Below, piece by piece: positions 25,245 through 31,907 of a DNA stretch of 64,000 bases. The notes beneath the pieces are model-generated. The model did not search any database, had not been told where the DNA came from, and saw only the letters and a program-made list of their open reading frames with translations. The stretch is from CAISDA01 sp050258555 (GTDB lineage Bacteria; Bacteroidota; Ignavibacteria; UBA10030; UBA8401), in contig JBLMZA010000081.1 in the NCBI GenBank assembly GCA_050258555.1, forward strand, positions 62,001 through 126,000, written 5' to 3'. Each line of letters begins with the position of its first letter. Within the stretch, counting starts at the first letter, position 1. The position numbers and the translations under genes were made by a program.

Positions 25245-26048
25245 ATGGCAATGTCGAACGGTTCCCGGATCAACACCAATATTCAGGCGCTGAACTCCTA
25301 TAACGCCCTGAACCGGGTTTCACAGGAAATTGGTGTTCATCAGCTCCGCCTGGCAAGCGGCAAGCGCGTCAACTCGGTCGCAGACGATGCGTCCGGCTAC
25401 ACAATCGCCAAACAGATGGAAGCCCGCTCGCGCGTCTACAGCGCGTCACTCAACAACGTGGGCGATGCAAAAAGTCTGCTCTCGACCGCTGAAGGTGCGC
25501 TGCAGACGGTGCGCGATCTGATCATCCAGTCACAGGAAAAGATCGCGGGAGCGAACAACCCGGCGGCCGATAAAACGGCAATCGCCAACGATGTGGTGCA
25601 GTTGGGTTCTGAAATCAGCGATATCATCACCAACACGAACTTCAACGGCACGAAGCTGTTTTCCACCGCCTTCAGCAAATCGTTCCAGGTCGGGTACACA
25701 TCCAATGAAAGCGTCACGGTCGCCTTCGATGCCACGGGCGTGACGTCGGCAACACTGACGGGAGTGAATTCCGGAAGCGTGGCGAACACGGATATCTCCG
25801 CGATTGCGACGGCGGCCGAAGGCGCCCTGCAGAAGATCGGCTCGTTGATCCAGCGCCTGGATGTGAAGGAAGAGAACTTGAACACGGCCATCACGAATAT
25901 CGAAGCCTCGAGAAGCCGCATCATGGATGCCGATGTGGCGATGGAGCAGGTGAGGGTCACCAAACTCGGCATTCTGCAGCAGATGGGCGTAGCCCAGTTA
26001 TCCCAGGCGAACACGTCGCCTCAGCAGTTTCTTCAGCTTTTTCGATAG
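25245..26048 (+). CDS. Flagellin 3
   Basis: The third 267-residue flagellin carries the same conserved ends (SRINTNIQALNSYNAL; MGVAQLSQANTSPQQF) and a variable centre with STAFSKSFQVGYTSNES. ATG 25245 is chosen because AAGGAGGT lies at 25233-25240 and the protein then starts like its paralogues; an earlier in-frame ATG at 25212 lies within the leader hairpin. All three copies keep the same length, which suggests recent duplication or ongoing gene conversion. The downstream inverted repeat lacks a good T-run, so read-through into fliS is possible. Confidence 0.95.
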   Translation: MAMSNGSRINTNIQALNSYNALNRVSQEIGVHQLRLASGKRVNSVADDASGYTIAKQMEARSRVYSASLNNVGDAKSLLSTAEGALQTVRDLIIQSQEKIAGANNPAADKTAIANDVVQLGSEISDIITNTNFNGTKLFSTAFSKSFQVGYTSNESVTVAFDATGVTSATLTGVNSGSVANTDISAIATAAEGALQKIGSLIQRLDVKEENLNTAITNIEASRSRIMDADVAMEQVRVTKLGILQQMGVAQLSQANTSPQQFLQLFR

Positions 26049-26072
26049 ACCAGAAGAAGAATCGTGGTAAAC

Positions 26073-26106
26073 GGGAGGCCTGAAATGCCAGGAGGCCGGG
26101 CCTCCC
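26073..26106 (+). terminator. Hairpin after flagellin 3, weak or attenuating terminator
   Basis: GGGAGGCC at 26073-26080 pairs with GGCCTCCC at 26099-26106. The following bases GGCTCTTAAAC contain no real T-run, unlike the terminators of flagellins 1 and 2, so termination may be partial. Confidence 0.5.
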
Positions 26107-26163
26107 GGCTCTTAAACAACATGGAAGTTTCAATCACTCAGTGAACAGTCACTTTAGGGAAGA

Positions 26164-26514
26164 ATGAATATGCACGCTTTCGCTCGGCAGCCCCAGGTTC
26201 AAAAGATGAACCCGTATGCATTAACAAACAAATATCAGCAGGAAGAACTGCTGAACCTGTCACCGGTTCAGATCATTCTGAAGCTCTATGACCTTGTTCT
26301 TGTCTCCTGCAAAAAAGACGACAAGAAGATGGCCATCCGCGCGCTGAACGAACTGATCGTGGCGCTGAATTTCGAGCATGCAGAAATGTCGACGGGATTC
26401 TACCGGCTGTATGAATATTCGAAGCGCTGTGTCTTTGCCGGGCGGTATATCGAAGTCATCAATGTCATTTCCGAGTTGCGTGCGGCATGGGCGCAGGCAT
26501 TCAACTTGAAATAA
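26164..26514 (+). CDS. fliS: Flagellar export chaperone FliS
   Basis: The 116-residue helical protein matches FliS: NPYALTNKYQQEELLNLSPVQIILKLYDLVL, then a four-helix body ending AWAQAFNL. FliS binds the C-terminus of flagellin and prevents early polymerisation before export. The gene follows the flagellins and precedes fliD, the usual order. ATG 26164 has an AGGGA just upstream with short spacing. The N-terminus is about 14 residues longer than the typical MNPYA start, which lies at an internal Met. Confidence 0.85.
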   Translation: MNMHAFARQPQVQKMNPYALTNKYQQEELLNLSPVQIILKLYDLVLVSCKKDDKKMAIRALNELIVALNFEHAEMSTGFYRLYEYSKRCVFAGRYIEVINVISELRAAWAQAFNLK

Positions 26515-26535
26515 CCTAGTGTTCGGGAGTTCCGC

Positions 26536-27984
26536 ATGGCCGTCTCACTCACATCACTTCAGGCACAGATCCAGTCGTCCGCCGACGAATACGCCGCGAC
26601 GCTGACCAAGCCGATCACTGCGCTGAAAACGCAGAAGACGCAGCTGACGTCGCGTTCATCGGCATTCAGCACGATCAAGACGCGCATGACTGCCATGCAG
26701 ACGAGCGCCAAGGCGCTCCTGTCAAGCGGCGGTGCCACGAAGTTCTCGGTCTACTCGGTCTCCAGCACGCTTGCCAATGTGGTGACGGCCACGGCCTCCA
26801 GCGGCGATTCGGCCGGCACGCACTCGCTGCTCGTGTCGCAGCTGGCGAAAAACGACATGGCGCTTTCCTCGCGCTTCACGAACACCGACACGACGCTTGC
26901 CTCGGCGATCGGCACGACGACCAAATCCTTCCAGATGAGCGTCAACGGCGTCGATACGCAGATCGATGTGACGCTCGACGGGAGTGAAAACAACCAGGCG
27001 GTCCTGACGAAGATCGCCGCCGCCATCAACGCGAAATCCGGCACCTCCGGCGTGAGCGCGTCGGCCGTGGGCGACACCGCCTCGACGTCGAAGCTCGTCT
27101 TCACATCGAAATCCACCGGCGCCTCCAACAAGATCGTGCTGTCGGAAGTCGGCGGCGGCAACGTGCTCGATTCGCTCGGACTCTCCTCGGCCGTGCTTGC
27201 GGGACGGACGGCCTCGACATCCGGCGCTGCCGGCTTCACCTACAGCGACAGCGCTCTGCTTGATTCGAAATTCACGCTCGACGGCATCGAGATGGTCCGC
27301 TCAAGCAATACGGTCACCGATGCGCTCCAGGGCGTGTCGCTCTCGCTCAAGAGCGTCCAGCTTCCGACCGATACTCCCTCGACGCTGACGGTGGCGCTCG
27401 ACCAGTCGGCGATCAAGACGAATGTGCAGGACTTCCTGAACAAGTACAACGACCTGATCTCGATCATCCGCGAGACCACGAGCGTCGATCAGACGACGAA
27501 GGTGCGGCAGATTCTCTCCGAAGACACGACATACGTCCAGATGAGAACCAGCCTGCGCCTGATGGTCATGGGACAGGTCTCGAGCGTGCAATCGGGCAAT
27601 CCCTCGTCGCTGTCCGCGCTCGGCATCACCGCCGACGCGAACGGAAGGCTTTCGATCTCGGACCTGACGAAGTTCAACAGCGCCATCACGGGCAGCTCCT
27701 CATCGGCCATCGCCGATGTGTTCGTCTCCTCCAACGGTGTGGCCGCGCAGATGTCGGCGCGCATGGAGGATTTCGTGAAGACCGACGGCATTCTCGACAG
27801 CAGCCTCAAATCGACCAAGGACCGCATGACCGCGGTGGATAAAAAGGTGTCGGAAATGACCGCGCGCAACGACAAGAAAGTGCAGGCCTACAAGGACTCT
27901 CTGGCGCAGGCATTGTCGACGCTGAGCCAGCTCTCCACCCAGCAGCAGCTGGCAGCGAGCTATGCCTCCATGTACGGCTCATAA
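26536..27984 (+). CDS. fliD: Flagellar filament cap protein FliD (HAP2)
   Basis: This 482-residue protein has a FliD N-terminal domain (about residues 1-105, ending in the Ser/Ala-rich stretch HSLLVSQLAKND) and a FliD C-terminal domain (about 215-475; KYNDLISIIRETTSV, SALGITADANGRLSI, a coiled-coil end). It is rich in Ser, Thr and Ala, as is common for exported flagellar proteins. FliD caps the filament and guides flagellin polymerisation. GGGAG at 26524-26528 fits the ATG at 26536. The gene lies 21 bases after fliS. Confidence 0.92.
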   Translation: MAVSLTSLQAQIQSSADEYAATLTKPITALKTQKTQLTSRSSAFSTIKTRMTAMQTSAKALLSSGGATKFSVYSVSSTLANVVTATASSGDSAGTHSLLVSQLAKNDMALSSRFTNTDTTLASAIGTTTKSFQMSVNGVDTQIDVTLDGSENNQAVLTKIAAAINAKSGTSGVSASAVGDTASTSKLVFTSKSTGASNKIVLSEVGGGNVLDSLGLSSAVLAGRTASTSGAAGFTYSDSALLDSKFTLDGIEMVRSSNTVTDALQGVSLSLKSVQLPTDTPSTLTVALDQSAIKTNVQDFLNKYNDLISIIRETTSVDQTTKVRQILSEDTTYVQMRTSLRLMVMGQVSSVQSGNPSSLSALGITADANGRLSISDLTKFNSAITGSSSSAIADVFVSSNGVAAQMSARMEDFVKTDGILDSSLKSTKDRMTAVDKKVSEMTARNDKKVQAYKDSLAQALSTLSQLSTQQQLAASYASMYGS

Positions 27985-27991
27985 ACGGGAC

Positions 27992-28018
27992 TAAAGTTAT
28001 GATGACTTCTGCCGATAA
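27992..28018 (+). promoter_or_regulatory. Exact sigma-28 promoter overlapping the start of the fliT-like gene
   Basis: TAAA at 27992-27995 and GCCGATAA at 28011-28018 with a 15-base spacer match the FliA consensus perfectly. The predicted start site, about 28025, lies downstream of the fliT-like ATG at 27999, so this promoter cannot make the full fliT-like message. It would serve flaG and the flgM-like gene. Confidence 0.8.
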
Positions 28019-28340
28019 TCATTCTAAGGCGTCGGCCGTTGAATCCTTCTACAAAGACTATATCGCCCGGACCGAAGAGCTCCGGGCCGCCATACAGCGT
28101 GAGGATTGGGTCGGCGTCGGGCAGTTTGTCGCATGGCGGGAACAGCAGCTTGCCCGGCTTTCCGAGCTTCCTTCCGGAGAAGGAGCGCTCGATGAGCTGC
28201 ATAAAGAATATCTGAGTCGAATCATGGTCCTGGAGGCCGCCAATATCAGCCTGGCGGGCGAGATCATGGAAACCTACAAGGCATTGATTCGCGAAACACA
28301 GGACCATATGCGCTGCGCCCGCTACATCGAGCACAGCTGA
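27999..28340 (+). CDS. FliT-like small helical protein, probable flagellar chaperone
   Basis: The 113-residue protein is acidic and fully helical (FYKDYIARTEELRAAIQRED; MVLEAANISLAGEIMETYKA) with no signal or membrane segment. It has the size and position of FliT, the FliD chaperone, which usually sits directly after fliS and fliD. The sequence itself does not give a decisive family motif, so the name is based mostly on context. Two ATG codons, 27999 and 28002, are possible starts. An exact sigma-28 promoter overlaps its first codons, so expression must come from a promoter upstream of fliS or fliD. Confidence 0.6.
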   Translation: MMTSADNHSKASAVESFYKDYIARTEELRAAIQREDWVGVGQFVAWREQQLARLSELPSGEGALDELHKEYLSRIMVLEAANISLAGEIMETYKALIRETQDHMRCARYIEHS

Positions 28341-28368
28341 CGTACGGCGCCCGAAAGGGGGAACGGTT

Positions 28369-28731
28369 ATGTCACAAATATCATCATTGTCTTCGATCTT
28401 CTCGGCCGGCATGCCTGTGGAACCTGTGCGGAGCGCGAAGAAGACTGCCGAAGTCCAGGCGCCCGTGCAGGATGCTGCAGCTGCTGAGTCATTCTTTGCA
28501 CAGATGTCGCACGAGGACAAAGCCGGCATCGTCAAGCAGCTCAACAAGACGCTCGAGGCATTCGATACGCATGTGAGTCTTTCGGTCGATGAGGTGTCGC
28601 ATCAGAACGTGATCCGCGTTGTCGACAGCCAGACGGGCAAGGTGATTCGCCAGATCCCGAGCGAACAGCTGCTGAAAATTTCACAGAGAATTACGGAGCT
28701 GTTGGGTGTTATTTACGACGAGAAAATGTAA
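28369..28731 (+). CDS. flaG: FlaG family protein
   Basis: The C-terminal half of this 120-residue protein is a FlaG domain: LNKTLEAFDTHVSLSVDEVS, VIRVVDSQTGKVIRQIPSEQ and an Ile/Leu-rich end. FlaG proteins affect filament length or stability in several bacteria, and are typically next to fliD. The N-terminal half is low-complexity Ala/Val. The start follows an AGGGGGAA ribosome site. It is 28 bases after the fliT-like gene and likely driven, at least in part, by the sigma-28 promoter at 27992. Confidence 0.88.
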   Translation: MSQISSLSSIFSAGMPVEPVRSAKKTAEVQAPVQDAAAAESFFAQMSHEDKAGIVKQLNKTLEAFDTHVSLSVDEVSHQNVIRVVDSQTGKVIRQIPSEQLLKISQRITELLGVIYDEKM

Positions 28732-28779
28732 ATTGCGGAAGACTCCCACACCGACACGGCGCAGAAAAGGACGGTACTT

Positions 28780-29031
28780 ATGGAATTAAAACATATCGGC
28801 ATGGCAGGCAGCGTTCAATCGACGGCGGCTGAAGACCTGCGCATCAAAAAGGAGAAGGCCGCAACAGAGGAACGCAAAGACCAGCTCGAACTTTCGGGCG
28901 AAGCCAAGGAACTGCTGCAGACGCGCAAGAATGCGAAGATCGAACTGATGAAATCCCGCGTCGAAAGCGGATACTACTTCAGCGATGAGGTGACGGAAAA
29001 AACCGCGGAGAAAATCCTGAAGGCCCTCTGA
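28780..29031 (+). CDS. FlgM-like anti-sigma-28 factor
   Basis: This 83-residue hydrophilic protein ends with a FlgM-like pattern: DQLELSGEAKELLQTRKN, then KIELMKSRVESGYYFSDEV and a final helix EKTAEKILKAL. FlgM proteins share the LS-A motif followed by a helix and a G-Y segment that binds sigma-28. The assignment is by motif and by position behind flaG, in a region with four sigma-28 promoters. FlgM would be exported once the hook is complete, freeing sigma-28. AAGGA precedes ATG 28780. A strong terminator follows. Confidence 0.62.
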   Translation: MELKHIGMAGSVQSTAAEDLRIKKEKAATEERKDQLELSGEAKELLQTRKNAKIELMKSRVESGYYFSDEVTEKTAEKILKAL

Positions 29032-29058
29032 ACGAAGACACACAGGCGTGTGTGAGTC

Positions 29059-29103
29059 AAAAAGAGTATGAAGCCGGCATCTGGCTTTTTACTCTTTTTT
29101 TTT
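29059..29103. terminator. Strong terminator after the flagellin/fliD region
   Basis: Nested arms AAAAAGAGT (29059-29067) with ACTCTTTTT (29091-29099) and AAGCC (29071-29075) with GGCTT (29083-29087), ending in a run of T. It closes the filament gene cluster just before the response regulator. Confidence 0.88.
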
Positions 29104-29119
29104 GTTTAATGTCAGTGAT

Positions 29120-29788
29120 ATGACACAGACCCCTTTTCATCCTTCCATCCGGATCGTCGTTGCAGACGACCAGGCGATCGTCCGGCGCGGCATCGCCTCG
29201 CTGCTGTCGCTCACGGAGGGATTTCGCGTGGTCGGGGAAGCCGCCAACGGCATCGAGGCTCTCGAACTGGCCGGACGTCTCAGGCCCGATGTGATTCTGA
29301 TGGATCTGGCGATGCCGGTGCTGAACGGACTCGAAGCCGTACGAAAGATCAAGGCGGAGACGGATGCTGTCCGGATCATCATGCTCTCCTCGCATGACGC
29401 CGAAGAGGATGTCATGAATGCGATCGCCGCCGGCGCCGACGGCTATCTCCTGAAGACCGCGTCCCCCGAGCTTCTGGCCGATGTCGTCGGGAAAGCGGTC
29501 TCGGGCGGGGACGGATTCATCAGTCCGTCGTTTCCCGATGACTTGATCGAAGCGCTCAAAGCCCGGCTCGAGCATCGGCGGCGCCAGGCGCGCGACCTCA
29601 CGCCGCGCGAGCGCGAAGTGCTGCAGCTCATCGCCGAAGGCCGCACCCATCAGGAGATCGCCGAGATCCTCCATCTCTCCATCCGCACGGTCGATACGCA
29701 CCGGAACAATCTCATGCAGAAACTCGACATCCACGACGCGGTCGCGCTCGTGCGCTACGCCATGAAAGAGGGGTTGACGCGCCTCTGA
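29120..29788 (+). CDS. NarL/LuxR-type response regulator
   Basis: The 222-residue protein has a receiver domain (about residues 9-128; acidic pair in VVADDQAIVRRG, phospho-acceptor Asp62 in ILMDLAMPVLNG, KTASPELLADVV) and a LuxR-type helix-turn-helix (about 153-215; LTPREREVLQLIAEGRTHQE, IRTVDTHRNNLMQKL). It would be a transcription factor controlled by phosphorylation. No histidine kinase is adjacent, so its partner lies elsewhere. ATG 29120 is preferred; an in-frame TTG 18 bases upstream lies in the T-run of the terminator. A role in motility control is possible from position only. Confidence 0.92.
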   Translation: MTQTPFHPSIRIVVADDQAIVRRGIASLLSLTEGFRVVGEAANGIEALELAGRLRPDVILMDLAMPVLNGLEAVRKIKAETDAVRIIMLSSHDAEEDVMNAIAAGADGYLLKTASPELLADVVGKAVSGGDGFISPSFPDDLIEALKARLEHRRRQARDLTPREREVLQLIAEGRTHQEIAEILHLSIRTVDTHRNNLMQKLDIHDAVALVRYAMKEGLTRL

Positions 29789-29816
29789 GGCGTGAGCCCC
29801 GGGCCTGTGCCGCAGC

Positions 29817-31235
29817 CTACGGCTGCGCTTTGGCTGCCCTCATGTTCTGCCTGTCCCAGAGAAGATAGAACGGGATGCCTGCGGCCAGAAGCAGCAAGCC
29901 GACGATCGAATCCGATGTCTGCTGTATGATCGTGTTGATGACGAACCATGTGGCCACGATGATGAACAATATCGGCACCCAGGGATATCCCGGCACGCGA
30001 TACGGCCGTTCGGCATCGGGCTCTTTGGCGCGCAAAATGAAGACCGAACCGGCGCCGAGCGCATAGAAGATCCATCCGGCAAATACGACGTATGTGAAGA
30101 TCTGGTCGTATGTGCCGGTCAAGGTCAGCAGGCAGGACCACGCCGCCTGGATGATGAGGCTCTTGCCGGGCGTGCGGTATTTCGGGTGGATCTCGCCCAG
30201 TCCGCGGAAGAAGAGCTTGTCCTTGGCCATGGCGAAATAGACGCGCGCCGTCGTCATCGTCGTCGCATTGACGGTGCCGAATGTCGAGAGCATCACCATG
30301 GCCGCAATGATCGAGCCGTATCCTTTTCCGACCTTTTCCATCGCATCGGCGGCCACGAGCTTCGAGGCGCCCATCTCCGCGATCGGCAGCACGTAGAGAT
30401 AGGCGAGGTTGGTCACTACATAGATCACGATGATCATGACCGTGCCCAAGAGGAGCGCGCGCGGAATCGTGCGCTGCGGATTCTTCACTTCTCCGGCAAG
30501 AAACGTGAGGCTGTTCCAGCCGTCATAGGACCAGAGCGTGGCGATCATCGCAACGCCGATGGCGCTCATGAGCGCGCCCATCGTGGGCACCGATTCCGGC
30601 AAGGCAAAGAGGGGGAAGAAGTGCGCGCTCGAGCCGCTGCTGCTGGTGAACGAAAGGGCGACGATCGCTCCGATGGCGGCGATCTTCAGCCAGGAGAAGA
30701 TGTTCTGTATCCATCCGCCGATATGCACGCCGAAATAGTTGATGAAGGCCACAAGAATGATCGCCACGATGGCCACGAGCGTGACGCCGAAGTTCTTCAG
30801 CGGGTAGATGCTCGTAAAAAGCGGCAGGCTCCAGGATTCAAGCTCCGGGCTCAGGTGCGGCAGATCGACGTAGAAGCCGAGATAGCGCGCGAAGGCCACG
30901 GCCAGCGCCGCGATCGACCCGGTCTGATAGACGATGAATGTGCACCATCCGTAGAGGAAGGCCGTGAGCTTGCCGAACGTGACGCGGAAGAAGACGTACT
31001 GGCCGCCGGCCTCGGGAAGCATGCTGGCCACTTCGGCATTGGTGAGCGCGCCGGCCAGCGTCAACAGTCCGGTCAGCACCCAGACGAAGATCATGAGTCC
31101 GGGGATGGGCACAGCGTGGGCGACGTTCTGGGGCGTGAGAAAAATTCCGGAACCGATCGTGGATCCGATCACAACCATCACTGCAGTGGAAAGGCCGAGA
31201 CGGCGGGCAAGCGTCGGAGCTTCGTGTGTCGACAT
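29817..31235 (-). CDS. APC-family amino acid permease
   Basis: The 472-residue protein has about 12 hydrophobic segments and the APC hallmark VIGSTIGSGIFLTPQNVA in the first helix, followed by GGQYVFFRVTFGKLTAF and SYDGWNSLTFLAGEVKNPQR. It resembles the LAT/serine-threonine exchanger branch of the superfamily and should act in the inner membrane. ATG 31235 starts the conserved region; an in-frame ATG at 31319 would add a 28-residue non-conserved extension. The gene converges with the response regulator. Its substrate cannot be told. Confidence 0.88.
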   Translation of the reverse strand: MSTHEAPTLARRLGLSTAVMVVIGSTIGSGIFLTPQNVAHAVPIPGLMIFVWVLTGLLTLAGALTNAEVASMLPEAGGQYVFFRVTFGKLTAFLYGWCTFIVYQTGSIAALAVAFARYLGFYVDLPHLSPELESWSLPLFTSIYPLKNFGVTLVAIVAIILVAFINYFGVHIGGWIQNIFSWLKIAAIGAIVALSFTSSSGSSAHFFPLFALPESVPTMGALMSAIGVAMIATLWSYDGWNSLTFLAGEVKNPQRTIPRALLLGTVMIIVIYVVTNLAYLYVLPIAEMGASKLVAADAMEKVGKGYGSIIAAMVMLSTFGTVNATTMTTARVYFAMAKDKLFFRGLGEIHPKYRTPGKSLIIQAAWSCLLTLTGTYDQIFTYVVFAGWIFYALGAGSVFILRAKEPDAERPYRVPGYPWVPILFIIVATWFVINTIIQQTSDSIVGLLLLAAGIPFYLLWDRQNMRAAKAQP

Positions 31236-31347
31236 GGGCAATAGTGGATGAAAGAAGGCCGTAAGGATTGACGGCGCCTGTGTATGATGATGACCGATTG
31301 ATCCACCGAAAATACACATTCATTACTGAAGAAGCAATTTAAAAGAC

Positions 31348-31412
31348 ACGCGCCCCGTTTTCTCCGGTCTGCCATCGCGTATGACAGACAGAGCGAAAAA
31401 AACGGGGCGCGT
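31348..31412 (-). terminator. Large hairpin terminator of the Lys/Glu-rich gene
   Basis: ACGCGCCCCGTTTT at 31348-31361 and AAAACGGGGCGCGT at 31399-31412 are perfect 14-bp arms, with an inner GTCTG/CAGAC pair. Read on the minus strand the stem is followed by TGTCTTTTAAA, fitting termination of the gene at 31449-31760. Confidence 0.75.
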
Positions 31413-31448
31413 GCGTGTAAAAAATGCTTCAACAGCGAAACGAAGCGA

Positions 31449-31760
31449 TTACTTCTTTTCTTCCTTCACTTCTTTCTTCGCTTCCTTCACTTCCTTCTTG
31501 GCTTCTTTCTTCGCTTCTTTTGCTTCCTTCTTGGCTTCAGCCTTCTTCTCAGCCGCTTCCTTCTTCGCTTCCTTCACTTCCTTCTTGGCTTCTTTCTTCG
31601 CCTCTTTCACTTCCTTCTTGGCTTCAGCCTTCTTCTCGGCGGCTTCCTTCTTCGCTTCCTTCACTTCCTTCTTGGCTTCCTTGACTTCCTGTGCGAACGT
31701 GGTCGTGGCGAACGAGAATGCGAGCACGGCGGCCATTGCGACTGCAAAGATCTTTTTCAT
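31449..31760 (-). CDS. Secreted Lys/Glu/Ala-repeat protein
   Basis: This 103-residue protein has a clean signal peptide (residues 1-23, MKKIFAVAMAAVLAFSF, cut at FA|QE). The mature part is made almost only of K, E, A and V in repeats such as VKEAKKE and AAEKKAEAKKE. The i/i+4 alternation of Glu and Lys is typical of a stable single alpha-helix. I do not recognise a family; similar low-complexity exported proteins exist in many genomes without known role. A GGAG ribosome site lies upstream. It sits downstream of the histidine kinase on the same strand, with a candidate promoter of its own at 31839-31867. Confidence 0.75.
   Translation of the reverse strand: MKKIFAVAMAAVLAFSFATTTFAQEVKEAKKEVKEAKKEAAEKKAEAKKEVKEAKKEAKKEVKEAKKEAAEKKAEAKKEAKEAKKEAKKEVKEAKKEVKEEKK
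31452..31691 (-). repeat. Tandem coding repeat of the Lys/Glu-rich gene
   Basis: The mature coding part consists of irregular tandem copies of short units encoding VKEAKKE (21 bases) and AAEKKAEAKKE (33 bases). A larger period recurs, so unequal crossing-over or slippage may change the protein length between strains. Confidence 0.75.
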
Positions 31761-31838
31761 GGTAGTAAAGCTCCTTCAATATTGAATAATGAGTAAAAGT
31801 GTTTAGAAGAGGTAACTGGAACGACTTTTTACACAATA

Positions 31839-31867
31839 AAATTATCGATTAAGAAGGGCAGAAGCAA
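31839..31867 (-). promoter_or_regulatory. Candidate sigma-70 promoter of the Lys/Glu-rich gene
   Basis: On the minus strand TTGCTT (31867-31862) and TAATTT (31844-31839) are 17 bases apart. The predicted start lies about 70 bases before the ATG at 31760. The AT-rich gap between the genes supports a promoter, but the hexamers are only partly conserved. Confidence 0.4.
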
Positions 31868-31907
31868 ATTAATATTCATTCATTAAAAATGATTAATTGC
31901 GGCCGCT

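Noticed and set aside
29811..29827. CGCAGCC-TAC-GGCTGCG hairpin as terminator between the response regulator and the permease
   Set aside because: It overlaps the permease stop, has a 3-base loop and is not followed by a clear T-run on either strand.
30186..31244. A 352-codon plus-strand frame opposite the permease
   Set aside because: The minus strand encodes a full APC permease with hydrophobic helices; the plus-strand product is extremely charged and has no motif.
31381..31785. Plus-strand frame giving a Phe/Ser/Ala-rich repeat protein
   Set aside because: It is the complement of the Lys/Glu repeat gene. The minus strand has a signal peptide, ribosome site and terminator; the plus strand has none.
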